A DNA stretch of 64,000 nucleotides from Nocardia cyriacigeorgica (GTDB lineage Bacteria > Actinomycetota > Actinomycetes > Mycobacteriales > Mycobacteriaceae): the NCBI RefSeq assembly GCF_029868385.1, contig NZ_JARWNX010000062.1, forward strand, positions 186,001-250,000, in the 5' to 3' direction. The notes below the pieces were generated by a model. The model was not told the DNA's origin and did no database searches. It was given only the letters and a program-made list of their open reading frames with translations. Positions 37,087-45,585 of the stretch are shown here, piece after piece. Within the stretch, counting starts at the first letter, position 1. Each line of letters starts with the position of its first letter. The position numbers were made by a program, and so were the translations under genes.

Positions 37087-38058
37087 GTGACGTCTGCCGC
37101 TCCCGCCACCGGACCATTGCTGCTGCTCGATGGCGCCAGTCTCTGGTTCCGCGCCTTCCACGCGATCCCGGAGAAGATCACCGCGCCCGACGGCCGGTCG
37201 GTGAACGCGCTGCGCGGTTTCACCGATATGGTCGCCGCGCTCATCACCCGGCACTCCCCCAGCAGGCTCGTGGTGTGCCTCGATCTGGATTGGCGGCCGC
37301 GGTTCCGGGTCGATCTGGTGCCGACGTACAAGTCCCACCGTCTCGATACCTCGGCCGAGGCCGCGCCCGGTGCGGAGCAGGTGCCCGACCGGCTGACCCC
37401 GCAGGTGGAGATGATCCTCGAGGTGCTGGCGGCGGCCGGGATCGCCACCGGCGGCGCCGAGGGCCTCGAGGCCGACGACGTCCTGGGCACGCTCGCGACG
37501 CGGGAACAGACCGATGATGTGATCGTGGTGAGCGGCGACCGCGACCTGCTCCAACTCGTGCGCGATACGCCCACACCACTGATCCGGGTGCTGTACGTGG
37601 GCCGCGGCCTGGCCAAGGCGGAGCTGTTCGGCCCCGCCGAAGTGTCCGCGAAATACGGTGTGCCGCTGGAGAATGCGGGCCCCGCCTACGCCGATATGGC
37701 CACGCTGCGCGGCGATGCCTCCGATGGGTTGCCCGGTGTCGCGGGCATCGGCGAGAAATCGGCGTCCACCCTCATCACCCGCTTCGGCTCCCTCGACGCG
37801 CTGCGCGCCGCCCTCGACGATCCCACCGCCGATCTCGCCCAGGGCATCCGCACCAAACTCCGCGCCGCCGACACCTACCTCACCGCCGCCGCACCCGTGG
37901 TCCGCGTGGTCCGCGACGCCGACGTCACGCTCTCCCGCCCCGACATCCTCCCCGCCACCCCCGCCGACCCCGACCGGCTACGCGAACTGGCCCTCACCTA
38001 CAACGCCGAGAGCCCCATCACCCGCCTCATCGCGGCCATGGGAGCGCCACGCACCTGA
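37087..38058 (+). CDS. 5'-3' exonuclease (FEN-like, Rv2090 type)
   Basis: This 323-residue protein has the fold of the DNA polymerase I 5'-nuclease domain without a polymerase. Acidic metal-binding motifs are present in LLLDGASLWFRAFHAIP, VVCLDLDWRPRFR, EADDVLGTLA and VVSGDRDLLQL. The helix-hairpin-helix DNA-binding part is GDASDGLPGVAGIGEKSA. It probably removes RNA primers or flaps. The GTG start is divergent from the peptidase gene, the same arrangement as Rv2089c-Rv2090. Confidence 0.92.
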   Translation: MTSAAPATGPLLLLDGASLWFRAFHAIPEKITAPDGRSVNALRGFTDMVAALITRHSPSRLVVCLDLDWRPRFRVDLVPTYKSHRLDTSAEAAPGAEQVPDRLTPQVEMILEVLAAAGIATGGAEGLEADDVLGTLATREQTDDVIVVSGDRDLLQLVRDTPTPLIRVLYVGRGLAKAELFGPAEVSAKYGVPLENAGPAYADMATLRGDASDGLPGVAGIGEKSASTLITRFGSLDALRAALDDPTADLAQGIRTKLRAADTYLTAAAPVVRVVRDADVTLSRPDILPATPADPDRLRELALTYNAESPITRLIAAMGAPRT

Positions 38059-38435
38059 CCTCCACTTCCCGTGCGCCACAGCCGATCCCCTCATCACCGA
38101 CCACCGCCGTGAGGTCGTACCGGCCGTCGGATTCTTGTCCAGCCCGTTTCTGTGTGCCGCGCGGACAGCTCAGCATCCGTGTGCCGTGCGGACGGCTCAG
38201 CCGCGGCCGTCGACATTGATGACCTCATCGCTGGGGTGTTCCCGACATACGGAAGCGCCGACATCGACCGGTCCGCTGCGCGGGCCGTGCCGATATCGGC
38301 GCTCCACCGAATGGAATTCGGTTCGGACAGTGCGGTGTTCATCGCGGACCCCGGGCTCTGAGGTTCGCCACGAACAGCACTCGACCGGACGTGTCCAGCG
38401 GACCCCGCGAATCCCGCGGCCCGCTCGGGTGAGGG
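38059..38435. other. Intergenic stretch with a short direct repeat
   Basis: No convincing gene lies between the exonuclease and the Gln-rich gene. Two 23-base copies of a GTGTGCCGCGCGGACAGC-type sequence (38152-38174 and 38179-38201, 20-21 matches) start 27 bases apart. A 69-codon frame covering them has no recognisable homology. Confidence 0.45.
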
Positions 38436-39191
38436 TCAGTTCGGGCGGCCGACCTCGTAGGTGCCGTCGTCCTTGGTGATCTTGACGCTGACCTTCTTGG
38501 CCTCACCGCTGACCTTCAGGTCGCAGGTGAAGGTGGCGTCGACCTTGACTTCCTGACCGGCCGGGCAGGAGACGTCGGAGACGTCTTTGATGTCATAGGA
38601 CTCCGAGAGCACCTTCTCCACACCGGACTGCACTGCCGCCTGGTCGAGTTCGTCCTTGGCGGTCAGCAGCAGGATCAGCGCGACGATGCCGCCGACGATC
38701 GCCACACCGAGCACCGCGAGGCCGATGATCAGGCCCTTCTTGCTGCCCCCGCCACCGCTACCGCTCGGCTGCGGCTGGTTCGGGTTCCACTGCTGCTGGC
38801 CCTGCTGACCCCAGTCCTGCTGCGGCTGCTGCTGCCCCCACTGCTGCTGCGGCTGCTGAGGCTGCCCCCACTGCTGCTGTTGCGGTTGCTGCTGGGGCTG
38901 CGCCCACGGCTGGCTCTGCGGCTGGTTGGGCTGGTTGGGCTGCTGCGGTTGCTGCCCCCACTGCTGGTTCGGCTGCTGGGGCTGGTTCGGCTGCTGTCCC
39001 CACTGCTGCTGCGCCGCCTGCTCACCACCGCCCCACTGCTGGGTGGGCTGCGCCGGGGACGGCTGCTGACCACCCCACTGCTGGGTGGGCCCGGCCCCGC
39101 CGGGCGCCTGCTGTCCGCCCCAGTGCTGGGTGGGATCGTTGCGTCCCTCCCCGGGACCAGGGGCGTCGTTCGGTCCGTACGGGCCGCTCAT
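38436..39191 (-). CDS. Gln/Pro-rich membrane protein with DUF4333 domain (Rv2091c-like)
   Basis: This 251-residue protein has a long N-terminal cytoplasmic region of QQWGQQ-type repeats (about residues 15-150), one membrane span (GLIIGLAVLGVAIVGGIVAL) and an outside domain of about 75 residues. That domain has the two cysteines in DVSCPAGQ and FTCDLKV of DUF4333. GGAGG precedes the ATG at 39191. The position beside helY matches Rv2091c. A cell-envelope role is likely, but no function is known. Confidence 0.88.
   Translation of the reverse strand: MSGPYGPNDAPGPGEGRNDPTQHWGGQQAPGGAGPTQQWGGQQPSPAQPTQQWGGGEQAAQQQWGQQPNQPQQPNQQWGQQPQQPNQPNQPQSQPWAQPQQQPQQQQWGQPQQPQQQWGQQQPQQDWGQQGQQQWNPNQPQPSGSGGGGSKKGLIIGLAVLGVAIVGGIVALILLLTAKDELDQAAVQSGVEKVLSESYDIKDVSDVSCPAGQEVKVDATFTCDLKVSGEAKKVSVKITKDDGTYEVGRPN
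38790..39150 (-). repeat. Low-complexity Gln/Trp/Pro repeat tract
   Basis: Many short, imperfect units of the type CAGCAGTGGGGGCAGCAG encode QQWGQQ motifs in the N-terminal half of the DUF4333 protein. The tract is prone to length change and can confuse assembly. Confidence 0.7.
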
Positions 39192-39221
39192 CTGGTTGCC
39201 TCCACTCGCATCGTTATGCAC

Positions 39222-39252
39222 ACGGTAGCCCCCCGCGTGCGAATGAAATCAA
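39222..39252 (-). promoter_or_regulatory. Candidate promoter of the Gln-rich gene
   Basis: On the minus strand TTGATT (39252-39247) and TACCGT (39227-39222) are 19 bases apart and point to a start about 25 bases before the ATG at 39191. The spacing is slightly long. Confidence 0.35.
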
Positions 39253-39268
39253 ATCACAAACGCTTTCC

Positions 39269-41968
39269 TCACGCGGCGTCCACCGCGACGACACCCCGCC
39301 GGATCGCTCGTACCGCCTTGGCCGCGGTCGCCGCGACCTCGACATCGTCGGCGGTGCCGTGGATCTGGTCGAGCAGGTCGATGACCTGACGGCACCAGCG
39401 TACGAAATCGCCCGCCGACAGTGGCGAACCGTGGTCGCCGCTGGCGAGCAACGACTCGGCCAACCCGTCCCCGCGCGCCCAGGTGTGGATGCCGGTGACG
39501 AATCCGAGGTCCGGTTCACGAGTGGGTGCGAGCTTGTGTCGCGCTTCGTCGGTACGCAGCTGCGACCACACCGCGACGGTGGCGCCGACGGCTCGCCGCA
39601 CCGGTTCGGTCGGACCGGAGGCGCCGAGGTACCCGCCCTCCTGACGCGATTCGTAGACCAGGATCGACACCACCGCAGCCAGTTCGGCGGGGCCGAGGCC
39701 GCGCCACAGCCCCTGCCGCAGACATTCGGCGACCAGCAGATCGCTTTCGGCGTAGATCCGGGCAAGTCGGCGGCCGTCCTTCGTCACCTCGCCCGCATGG
39801 ACGAAACCGCGTTCCTCCAGCAGTCCGAGGATGCGGTCGAAGGTGCGGGCCAGCGAGTTCGTGGTCGCGGCAACTTTCTGGCGCATGGTGTCGGTTTCCC
39901 TGGTCAGCCGGGCGTAGCGTTCGCCGATCCGGCTGAGCTGTTCCCGGTCGGGCCTGCTGTGCACCGGATGGGCGCGCAGGCTGCGCCGCAGGGTGTCCAG
40001 TTCTCGATCGTCGGCGGCGCGCGAGCGTTGGCCGCGACGCTGCCGCCCCGGTGCGGCGATACCGGTGCTGCGCAGGGCGGAGGCCAGATCGCGGCGGGTG
40101 CGGGCGGTGCGGTGATCGACCCGGCGCGGCAACCGCATATGCCCGAGGGCCTGGGCGGGAACCGGGAAATCGGCGACCGAGATCCGGCCCGCCCATTTGT
40201 CCTCGGTGAGTACGAGTGGGCGCGGATCGCCGGGGGTGGCGTCGGCTTCCAGGATCACCGCGAGCCCCGCACGACGGCCGGACGGGATCGCGACGACGTC
40301 ACCGCGCCGCAGCGACGTCAGCGCCGCCACCGCGGCGCCGCGCCGATCGGCCCGGCCCTGCTGTTCGATCTGACGTTCCCGCTGTTTGATCCGCTCACGC
40401 AACGAGAAGTACTCGAAGAAATCGCCGTCGACCCCGCCGACCTGTCCGGCGAGTTTGCGCAACTGGTTCTCGTTGCGCTCGATGCCGCGCACCAGTCCGA
40501 CGACCGAGCGGTCGGCCTGGAACTGTGCGAACGACCGTTCCAGCAGCGTCCGCGCCTCGTCGGCGCCCATCCGGTCGATCAGGTTGATCGACATGTTGTA
40601 GCCGGGCCGGAACGAACTGCGCAGCGGGTAGGTGCGGGTGGAGGCCAGACCGGCCACCGCGCTGGTGTCGACCTCGGGCTGCCACAGCACGACCGCATGA
40701 CCTTCGACGTCGATACCGCGACGTCCGGCGCGACCGGTGAGCTGGGTGTATTCGCCGGGGGTGAGTTCGGCGTGGGATTCGCCGTTGAATTTGACCAACC
40801 GTTCCAGCACGACGGTGCGGGCGGGCATGTTGATGCCGAGCGCCAAGGTCTCGGTGGCGAACACCGCGCGGACCAGACCGTTGACGAACAGCTCTTCGAC
40901 CGTGTGCCGGAACGCGGGCAGCATACCGGCGTGATGGGCGGCCAGTCCGCGGTGCAGCGCCTCACTCCACTCCCAGTAGCCGAGCACCTCGAGATCGGCC
41001 TTCGGCAGCTCGCCGGTGTGTTTCTCGATGATCGCGTCGACCCGGTCCTGATCCTCGTCGCGGCTCAGGTCCAGTCGCGAACGCAGGCATTGCGCCAGCG
41101 CACCGTCGCAGCCCGCCCGGCTGAAGATGAAGGTGATGGCGGGCAGCAGCCCCTCTTCGTCCAGCTTGGCCAGCACTTCGGGGCGCGGTAGTGGACGGAA
41201 GTCGCGGCGCCCGCCGCCACGGCCGCGTGGGCCGCCCCAGTTGTTCATCCGGTCGGCGCTCTCGCGATGGCGGATGTAGCGGACGAGGTCTTCGTCGACG
41301 AGCACCTTCTGTTCGGAGGAATTGCTGTCGAACAGATCGAACATGCGCCGCCCGACCATCACGTGCTGCCACAGCGGGACGGGCCGGGTCTCGTCCACCA
41401 CGACGGCGGTATCGCCGCGCACGGTCTCCATCCACGCGCCGAATTCCTCGGCATTGGACACCGTGGCCGACAGGCTGACCAGCCGTACCTCCGGCAACAG
41501 ATGCAGGATGACCTCTTCCCATACCGCGCCGCGGAAACGGTCGGCCAGGTAGTGCACCTCGTCCATCACCACATAGGACAGCGCGTGCAGCGCGTCGGAG
41601 GACGCGTAGAGCATATTGCGCAGGACCTCGGTGGTCATGACCACGATCGGGGCGCCCGAATTGATCGACTGATCACCGGTCAGCAGCCCGACCTTGTCGC
41701 GGCCGTAACGCGCGGTGAGATCGGCGAATTTCTGGTTGGACAGTGCCTTGATGGGCGTGGTGTAGAAGCATTTGCCGCCGGTGGCCAGCGCCAGGTGTAC
41801 CGCGAACTCGCCGACGACGGTCTTACCCGCGCCGGTGGGTGCGCACACCAGCACGCTGTGTCCCTCTTCGAGGGCGCGGCATGCCTGCTGCTGGAACGGG
41901 TCCAACCTGAAGGTCAGATCGGCGGAAAAGCTGTCCAGCTCGCCTGTCAGCGACCGGTTCTGTGTCAC
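39269..41968 (-). CDS. helY: DEAD/DEAH box helicase HelY
   Basis: HelY is a Ski2/Mtr4-type RNA helicase. The 899-residue protein has Walker A CAPTGAGKTVVGEF, motif II MDEVHYLADRFRG, SATVSNAEEFG, and in the second RecA domain FATETLALGINMPARTVV and QLTGRAGRRGID. The C-terminal DSHCT domain covers the last 180 residues (CLRQGLWRGLGPAELAAVVS). It ends 77 bases before the Gln-rich gene and starts only 3 bases after the tatC stop, so it is probably cotranscribed with tatC, as Rv2092c-Rv2093c are. Confidence 0.95.
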   Translation of the reverse strand: MTQNRSLTGELDSFSADLTFRLDPFQQQACRALEEGHSVLVCAPTGAGKTVVGEFAVHLALATGGKCFYTTPIKALSNQKFADLTARYGRDKVGLLTGDQSINSGAPIVVMTTEVLRNMLYASSDALHALSYVVMDEVHYLADRFRGAVWEEVILHLLPEVRLVSLSATVSNAEEFGAWMETVRGDTAVVVDETRPVPLWQHVMVGRRMFDLFDSNSSEQKVLVDEDLVRYIRHRESADRMNNWGGPRGRGGGRRDFRPLPRPEVLAKLDEEGLLPAITFIFSRAGCDGALAQCLRSRLDLSRDEDQDRVDAIIEKHTGELPKADLEVLGYWEWSEALHRGLAAHHAGMLPAFRHTVEELFVNGLVRAVFATETLALGINMPARTVVLERLVKFNGESHAELTPGEYTQLTGRAGRRGIDVEGHAVVLWQPEVDTSAVAGLASTRTYPLRSSFRPGYNMSINLIDRMGADEARTLLERSFAQFQADRSVVGLVRGIERNENQLRKLAGQVGGVDGDFFEYFSLRERIKQRERQIEQQGRADRRGAAVAALTSLRRGDVVAIPSGRRAGLAVILEADATPGDPRPLVLTEDKWAGRISVADFPVPAQALGHMRLPRRVDHRTARTRRDLASALRSTGIAAPGRQRRGQRSRAADDRELDTLRRSLRAHPVHSRPDREQLSRIGERYARLTRETDTMRQKVAATTNSLARTFDRILGLLEERGFVHAGEVTKDGRRLARIYAESDLLVAECLRQGLWRGLGPAELAAVVSILVYESRQEGGYLGASGPTEPVRRAVGATVAVWSQLRTDEARHKLAPTREPDLGFVTGIHTWARGDGLAESLLASGDHGSPLSAGDFVRWCRQVIDLLDQIHGTADDVEVAATAAKAVRAIRRGVVAVDAA

Positions 41969-41971
41969 CCG

Positions 41972-42943
41972 TCAGAGAGTATCGGAGTAGTCCGACACCG
42001 GCCGGGTGCTTTTCTCCGGGGGCGCCACCGGCTCGGCTCCGGCGATGGGGTCGGCCGATCCGACGGGTTCGGGGCCCGACAGGGTCGAGGCCTGCTCGTC
42101 GTCGAGGTCACCCCAGCCCTCGGTGCTTTCGCGGCGAGCCTTGCGCGCATCGTTGATCCGCGCGAACTGCACGGCCAGCTCGAACAGCAGCGTCAGCGCC
42201 AGGGCGAGCGCCAGCATGGAGAACGGGTCCTGCGGGGTGACGATGGCGGCGAAGACGAACAGACCGAAGATGATGCCGCGCCGCCAGGCCTTGAGCCGGG
42301 CGTAGGTGAGGACACCGATCAGGTTGAGTCCGATGATCAGCAGCGGCGTCTCGAAACTGACCCCGAAGATCACCAGCAGCTGAATGATGAAGCTGAAGTA
42401 TTCCGAACCGCTCAACGCGGTGATCTGCACATTGTCGCCGATGGAGAGCAGGAAGCTCAACGCGTGCGCGATCACCACATAGGCCAGCACCGCACCGGTG
42501 ACGAACAGCACCGAACCGGAGGCGACGAAGCCGATCGCGTACTTGCGTTCCTTGGCGTAGAGGCCGGGGGTGATGAACGCCCACAGCTGGTACAGCCAGA
42601 TCGGGCAGGCCAGCACGATGCCCGCGGTCATACCGACCTTCAACCGGAGCATGAACTGCTCGAACGGTGCGGTGGCCAGCAGGCGGCACTCGCCGTCCGG
42701 GGTCAGCGAGGCGCGCGCCTCCGATGGCAGCCCACAGTAGGGTCCGCGCAGGATTTCGCCGAGGCTTTCGATGCCGAGGAACGAATGCGCGTACCAGAAG
42801 AACCCGAGCACCGTGGTGACCAGGACCGCGGCGATCGAGATCAGCAGCCGGGTACGCAGCTCCTGGAGATGCTCGACCAACGACATGGTGCCGTCGGGGT
42901 TGGTCCTGCGCTTGCTGCGCCGGGGGTCGAACGGAATTCGCAT
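41972..42943 (-). CDS. tatC: Sec-independent translocase subunit TatC
   Basis: TatC is the receptor for twin-arginine signal peptides in the membrane. The 323-residue product has six spans. The N-terminal MSLVEHLQELRTRLLIS is the conserved cytoplasmic segment, and GILLACPIW-type and FGVSFETPLLI segments are also present. It has a long charged C-terminal tail of about 70 residues after the last span, as in other actinobacteria. A terminator-like hairpin separates it from tatA upstream. Confidence 0.95.
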   Translation of the reverse strand: MRIPFDPRRSKRRTNPDGTMSLVEHLQELRTRLLISIAAVLVTTVLGFFWYAHSFLGIESLGEILRGPYCGLPSEARASLTPDGECRLLATAPFEQFMLRLKVGMTAGIVLACPIWLYQLWAFITPGLYAKERKYAIGFVASGSVLFVTGAVLAYVVIAHALSFLLSIGDNVQITALSGSEYFSFIIQLLVIFGVSFETPLLIIGLNLIGVLTYARLKAWRRGIIFGLFVFAAIVTPQDPFSMLALALALTLLFELAVQFARINDARKARRESTEGWGDLDDEQASTLSGPEPVGSADPIAGAEPVAPPEKSTRPVSDYSDTL

Positions 42944-43028
42944 GGTGTGTGTGGTTGCCCTTGTGCTCGCGTGCCCGGACCGCTCACCGTCGACGCCGAG
43001 CGATGGCCGGACGCCAACAGCAAAATAC

Positions 43029-43054
43029 CCGGAGTGAGTCCGAACTCACTCCGG
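43029..43054 (-). terminator. Intrinsic terminator after tatA
   Basis: An 11-base perfect stem (CCGGAGTGAGT/ACTCACTCCGG) with a four-base loop starts 13 bases past the tatA stop. On the minus strand it is followed by GGGTATTTTG, a short T-run. It should limit read-through from tatA into tatC. Confidence 0.75.
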
Positions 43055-43066
43055 TCGGCGCATCGA

Positions 43067-43333
43067 TCAGAGCGTTTTCGACTCGGTGCGCGGCTGGTCG
43101 GCGGGCGCCGGGTTCGCGGCCTGACCGGACGGGAGCTGCTGCGCGGGGGCGGCGGGCGCAGCCGAGGAACCGGCCGAGTTGCCGCCCTCGTTCTGCATCT
43201 GGCTGACCTCGCTCTTGAAGATCCGCAGCGATCGGCCGAGGCTGCGGGCCGCGTCGGGCATCCGCTTCGCGCCGAAGAACATCACGAAGACGACCGCGAT
43301 GATCAGCCAGTGCCAGATGCTCAGACTGCCCAT
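43067..43333 (-). CDS. tatA: Sec-independent translocase subunit TatA
   Basis: TatA forms the transport pore of the twin-arginine system. The 88-residue protein has one N-terminal span (SIWHWLIIAVVFVMFFGAKRMPD begins at residue 4), the conserved FGAKRMPDAARSLGRSLRIFK amphipathic helix (spanning residues 20-40), and an Ala/Pro-rich tail. GGAGG precedes the ATG. It is followed by a strong hairpin and then by tatC on the same strand. Confidence 0.94.
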   Translation of the reverse strand: MGSLSIWHWLIIAVVFVMFFGAKRMPDAARSLGRSLRIFKSEVSQMQNEGGNSAGSSAAPAAPAQQLPSGQAANPAPADQPRTESKTL

Positions 43334-43427
43334 GTTCTACCTCCAAAGACTGTGGTGACACCGATGCTACCGGACCGTGAAGTGGGCGAACCCGCGCGTA
43401 GGCCCCTGTTGGCCGGGTGTTCAGCCG

Positions 43428-43453
43428 GCGCGGCGGAGTTTCATTCGCCGCGC
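43428..43453 (-). terminator. Hairpin at the end of the reductase-like gene
   Basis: GCGCGGCG and CGCCGCGC pair around a ten-base loop that contains the stop codon of the ketopantoate-reductase-like gene. It lies 95 bases before the tatA start and could end the pafB-pafC transcript. Confidence 0.4.
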
Positions 43454-44469
43454 TGGGCGGCCGCTTCCCGCAACTGTCCCAGCAGCTCCGATCCGCTCCA
43501 GCGACGCTCGTCACCCTGTTCGGCGGCCAGGATCAACTCGATGAGTCGCTGGTTCACCGGTGTCGGCCGCCCGACCATCGCGCCGAGGCCGACGATTTCG
43601 CCGCACAGCCAAGAGATTTCGGTGCGGCGACCGGCGGCGAGGTCATCGGCCATGGACGAGCGCGCCATCGGGTCGACTGCCAGCACCCGTCCGGCGACCC
43701 GTTCGAACACCGCGTCGGGGACGGTGAGCAGCCGGGCCATCAGCGACGGCGGCAGCGGCGTCAGCCGGGCGGGTCGAATTCGCGCGCTGTTCATCACATC
43801 GAGTGCTTCACGCTGGGCAAGGGCGAGGCAGCGCCGGTAGTCGCGCTGGGCGAGTTCGGCGCGCAGCGGCTGCCCGGACAGGGCGTTGACCGGGTTGTTC
43901 AGGTTCAGCAGCAGCTTGGCCCATTGCACCGGCAGCAGGTCGGCGTGTCGGTCGAGCGGCAGGCCCGCCCGGTCGAAGTCGGCGGCGAAACGGTCGAGCG
44001 CGGGATCGTCGTGGACGGCGATGACGCCGTCGGTGCCGCGGTGGAAATGGCCGCCACCGTGTTGGACGACGTTGAACATCACCATGCCCGCGAGCACCAC
44101 GTGACCGGGCAGCACGGTGCGGATCACGCCGTCGTTGCCGATACCGTTCTGCAAGCTCAGCACCACGGTCCCGGGCTGTAGCCTGCCGGTGAGGCTGTGG
44201 GCGGCATCGGCCGTCGCGCCGGATTTCACGGTGATCAGCACCAGATCGGCGGTCTCGGCGGCCTCCGGTTCGGTCGCGACGGAGAACCGGTCGGCCGGCA
44301 CGGTCGCCGATCCGCCGTCGAGGTCGGTCAGCTGTAGACCGGACGCACTGATCTCGTCGAGCAGTCGCGGCCTGCCGACGAAGGTCACCTCGGCGCCCGC
44401 CGCCGCCAGTTTCCCGCCGACGAAGGTTCCGATACTGCCCGCGCCGAGCACCATGACCCGATTCGTCAA
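43441..44469 (-). CDS. Ketopantoate reductase (ApbA/PanE) family protein
   Basis: This 342-residue protein has the Rossmann motif VMVLGAGSIGTFVGGKLA, the VKSGATADAA and LQNGIGND segments, and the catalytic Lys in QWAKLLLNLNNPVNALSG. It may make pantoate for coenzyme A, but family members also act on other 2-oxo acids. The TTG at 44469 overlaps the pafC stop as TTGA, so it is coupled to pafC; an internal ATG lies at 44454. This gene is absent between tatA and pafC in M. tuberculosis, so it is an insertion in the block. Confidence 0.85.
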   Translation of the reverse strand: MTNRVMVLGAGSIGTFVGGKLAAAGAEVTFVGRPRLLDEISASGLQLTDLDGGSATVPADRFSVATEPEAAETADLVLITVKSGATADAAHSLTGRLQPGTVVLSLQNGIGNDGVIRTVLPGHVVLAGMVMFNVVQHGGGHFHRGTDGVIAVHDDPALDRFAADFDRAGLPLDRHADLLPVQWAKLLLNLNNPVNALSGQPLRAELAQRDYRRCLALAQREALDVMNSARIRPARLTPLPPSLMARLLTVPDAVFERVAGRVLAVDPMARSSMADDLAAGRRTEISWLCGEIVGLGAMVGRPTPVNQRLIELILAAEQGDERRWSGSELLGQLREAAAQRGE

Positions 44470-45440
44470 GCCGGTCCTGCCTCCTCGTAACCCGCTTCGT
44501 CGTAGGCGGCCAGCGCCGCGTTCGACCGCTCCCGCACCGCGGCCACCAGTTCCGGCGGTCCGAGCACGGTGACCCCGGAGCCGAAGCCGAGCAGTAGCCG
44601 CGCCATCCAGTCCAGTGTCGCGAACCGCATGGTGGCCTCCATGCTGCCGTCGGCGTGCACGGCCAGCCGCTGGATCGGGTACTGGTCGAGGACCCAGCCG
44701 TAATCGTCGCGGATCCGCAACCGCGCCAGCGGCAGGGCCGGATCGTCCTGGAACAGGTCGAGCGCGGCATCGGCGTCGGTGGCCTCGCTGGGCGGACTGG
44801 CCGGTTCGTCCAGTTCGGTGGCCGCCTCGATCCGGTCGAACCGGAACAGGCGCACACCCTCGGCCTCGCGGCACCAGGCCTGCAAGTAGCTGTTGTTGTC
44901 GACGAGCACGATCCGGATCGGGTCGACGAGGCGTTCGGAGACCACATCGCGGCTGGCCGAGTAGTACACCAGCCGCAACGCGTGCCTGGCCGCCAGCGCC
45001 GCGCGCACGGTCGCTACCGCGGGCGCCTCCACCGGCCGCGGCCTGTCGGTGGCCTCGAGGGCGGCACCGGAGATGGCGGATTCGATCTTGGCGATCGCGG
45101 AATGGGCGGCGCTCGGGTCGACCATGCCTGGTGTGTCGACGATCGAGCGCAAGGCCACCAGCAGGGCGGTGGCCTCGGTGGAGGTCAGGCGCAGCGGGCG
45201 ATCGATACCGGCGGAGAAGGTGACGTCGATGCTCTCCTCGGAGAACGACAGGTCGATCAGATCACCGGGCCCGTATCCGGGCAGACCGCACATCCACAGC
45301 TGATTCAGATCGCTCATCAGCTGTTTGGTGGTCACACCGAGATCGGCGGCGGCTTCGGCGGCGCTGATCCCGGGATGGGCCATCAGGTACGGGACCATGT
45401 TCAGCAGCCGCGACAGCCGCACCGACAACCGGCTGCTCAT
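44466..45440 (-). CDS. pafC: WYL-domain regulator PafC
   Basis: PafC pairs with PafB to form the activator of the LexA-independent DNA-damage response in mycobacteria. The 324-residue protein has an N-terminal winged helix (RLSRLLNMVPYLMAHPGISA, then LGVTTKQLMSDLNQLWMCG), a WYL ligand-binding domain with HALRLVYYSASRD and SYLQAWCREAEGVRLFRFDRI (about residues 180-225), and a C-terminal extension. The ATG at 45440 has an AGGAGGA site. It lies 145 bases after pafB and its stop overlaps the reductase-like gene. Confidence 0.93.
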   Translation of the reverse strand: MSSRLSVRLSRLLNMVPYLMAHPGISAAEAAADLGVTTKQLMSDLNQLWMCGLPGYGPGDLIDLSFSEESIDVTFSAGIDRPLRLTSTEATALLVALRSIVDTPGMVDPSAAHSAIAKIESAISGAALEATDRPRPVEAPAVATVRAALAARHALRLVYYSASRDVVSERLVDPIRIVLVDNNSYLQAWCREAEGVRLFRFDRIEAATELDEPASPPSEATDADAALDLFQDDPALPLARLRIRDDYGWVLDQYPIQRLAVHADGSMEATMRFATLDWMARLLLGFGSGVTVLGPPELVAAVRERSNAALAAYDEAGYEEAGPA

Positions 45441-45585
45441 GCTGGTTCCTCCTGGCCTGATCGGACGCCCGCCATGGTGATACGCGCCGCCTCCTGCGGG
45501 CGACACCCCATCGTGCGGTCACCTCCGAGCAGGATCGGACGTTGTCGGCCGTGGCGCATGCCGCCGTCTCCTGCCGCAACCGCCC

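Noticed and set aside
38152..38361. A 69-codon frame between the exonuclease and Gln-rich genes
   Set aside because: It contains a short direct repeat, no homology and no ribosome site, so it was left as intergenic.
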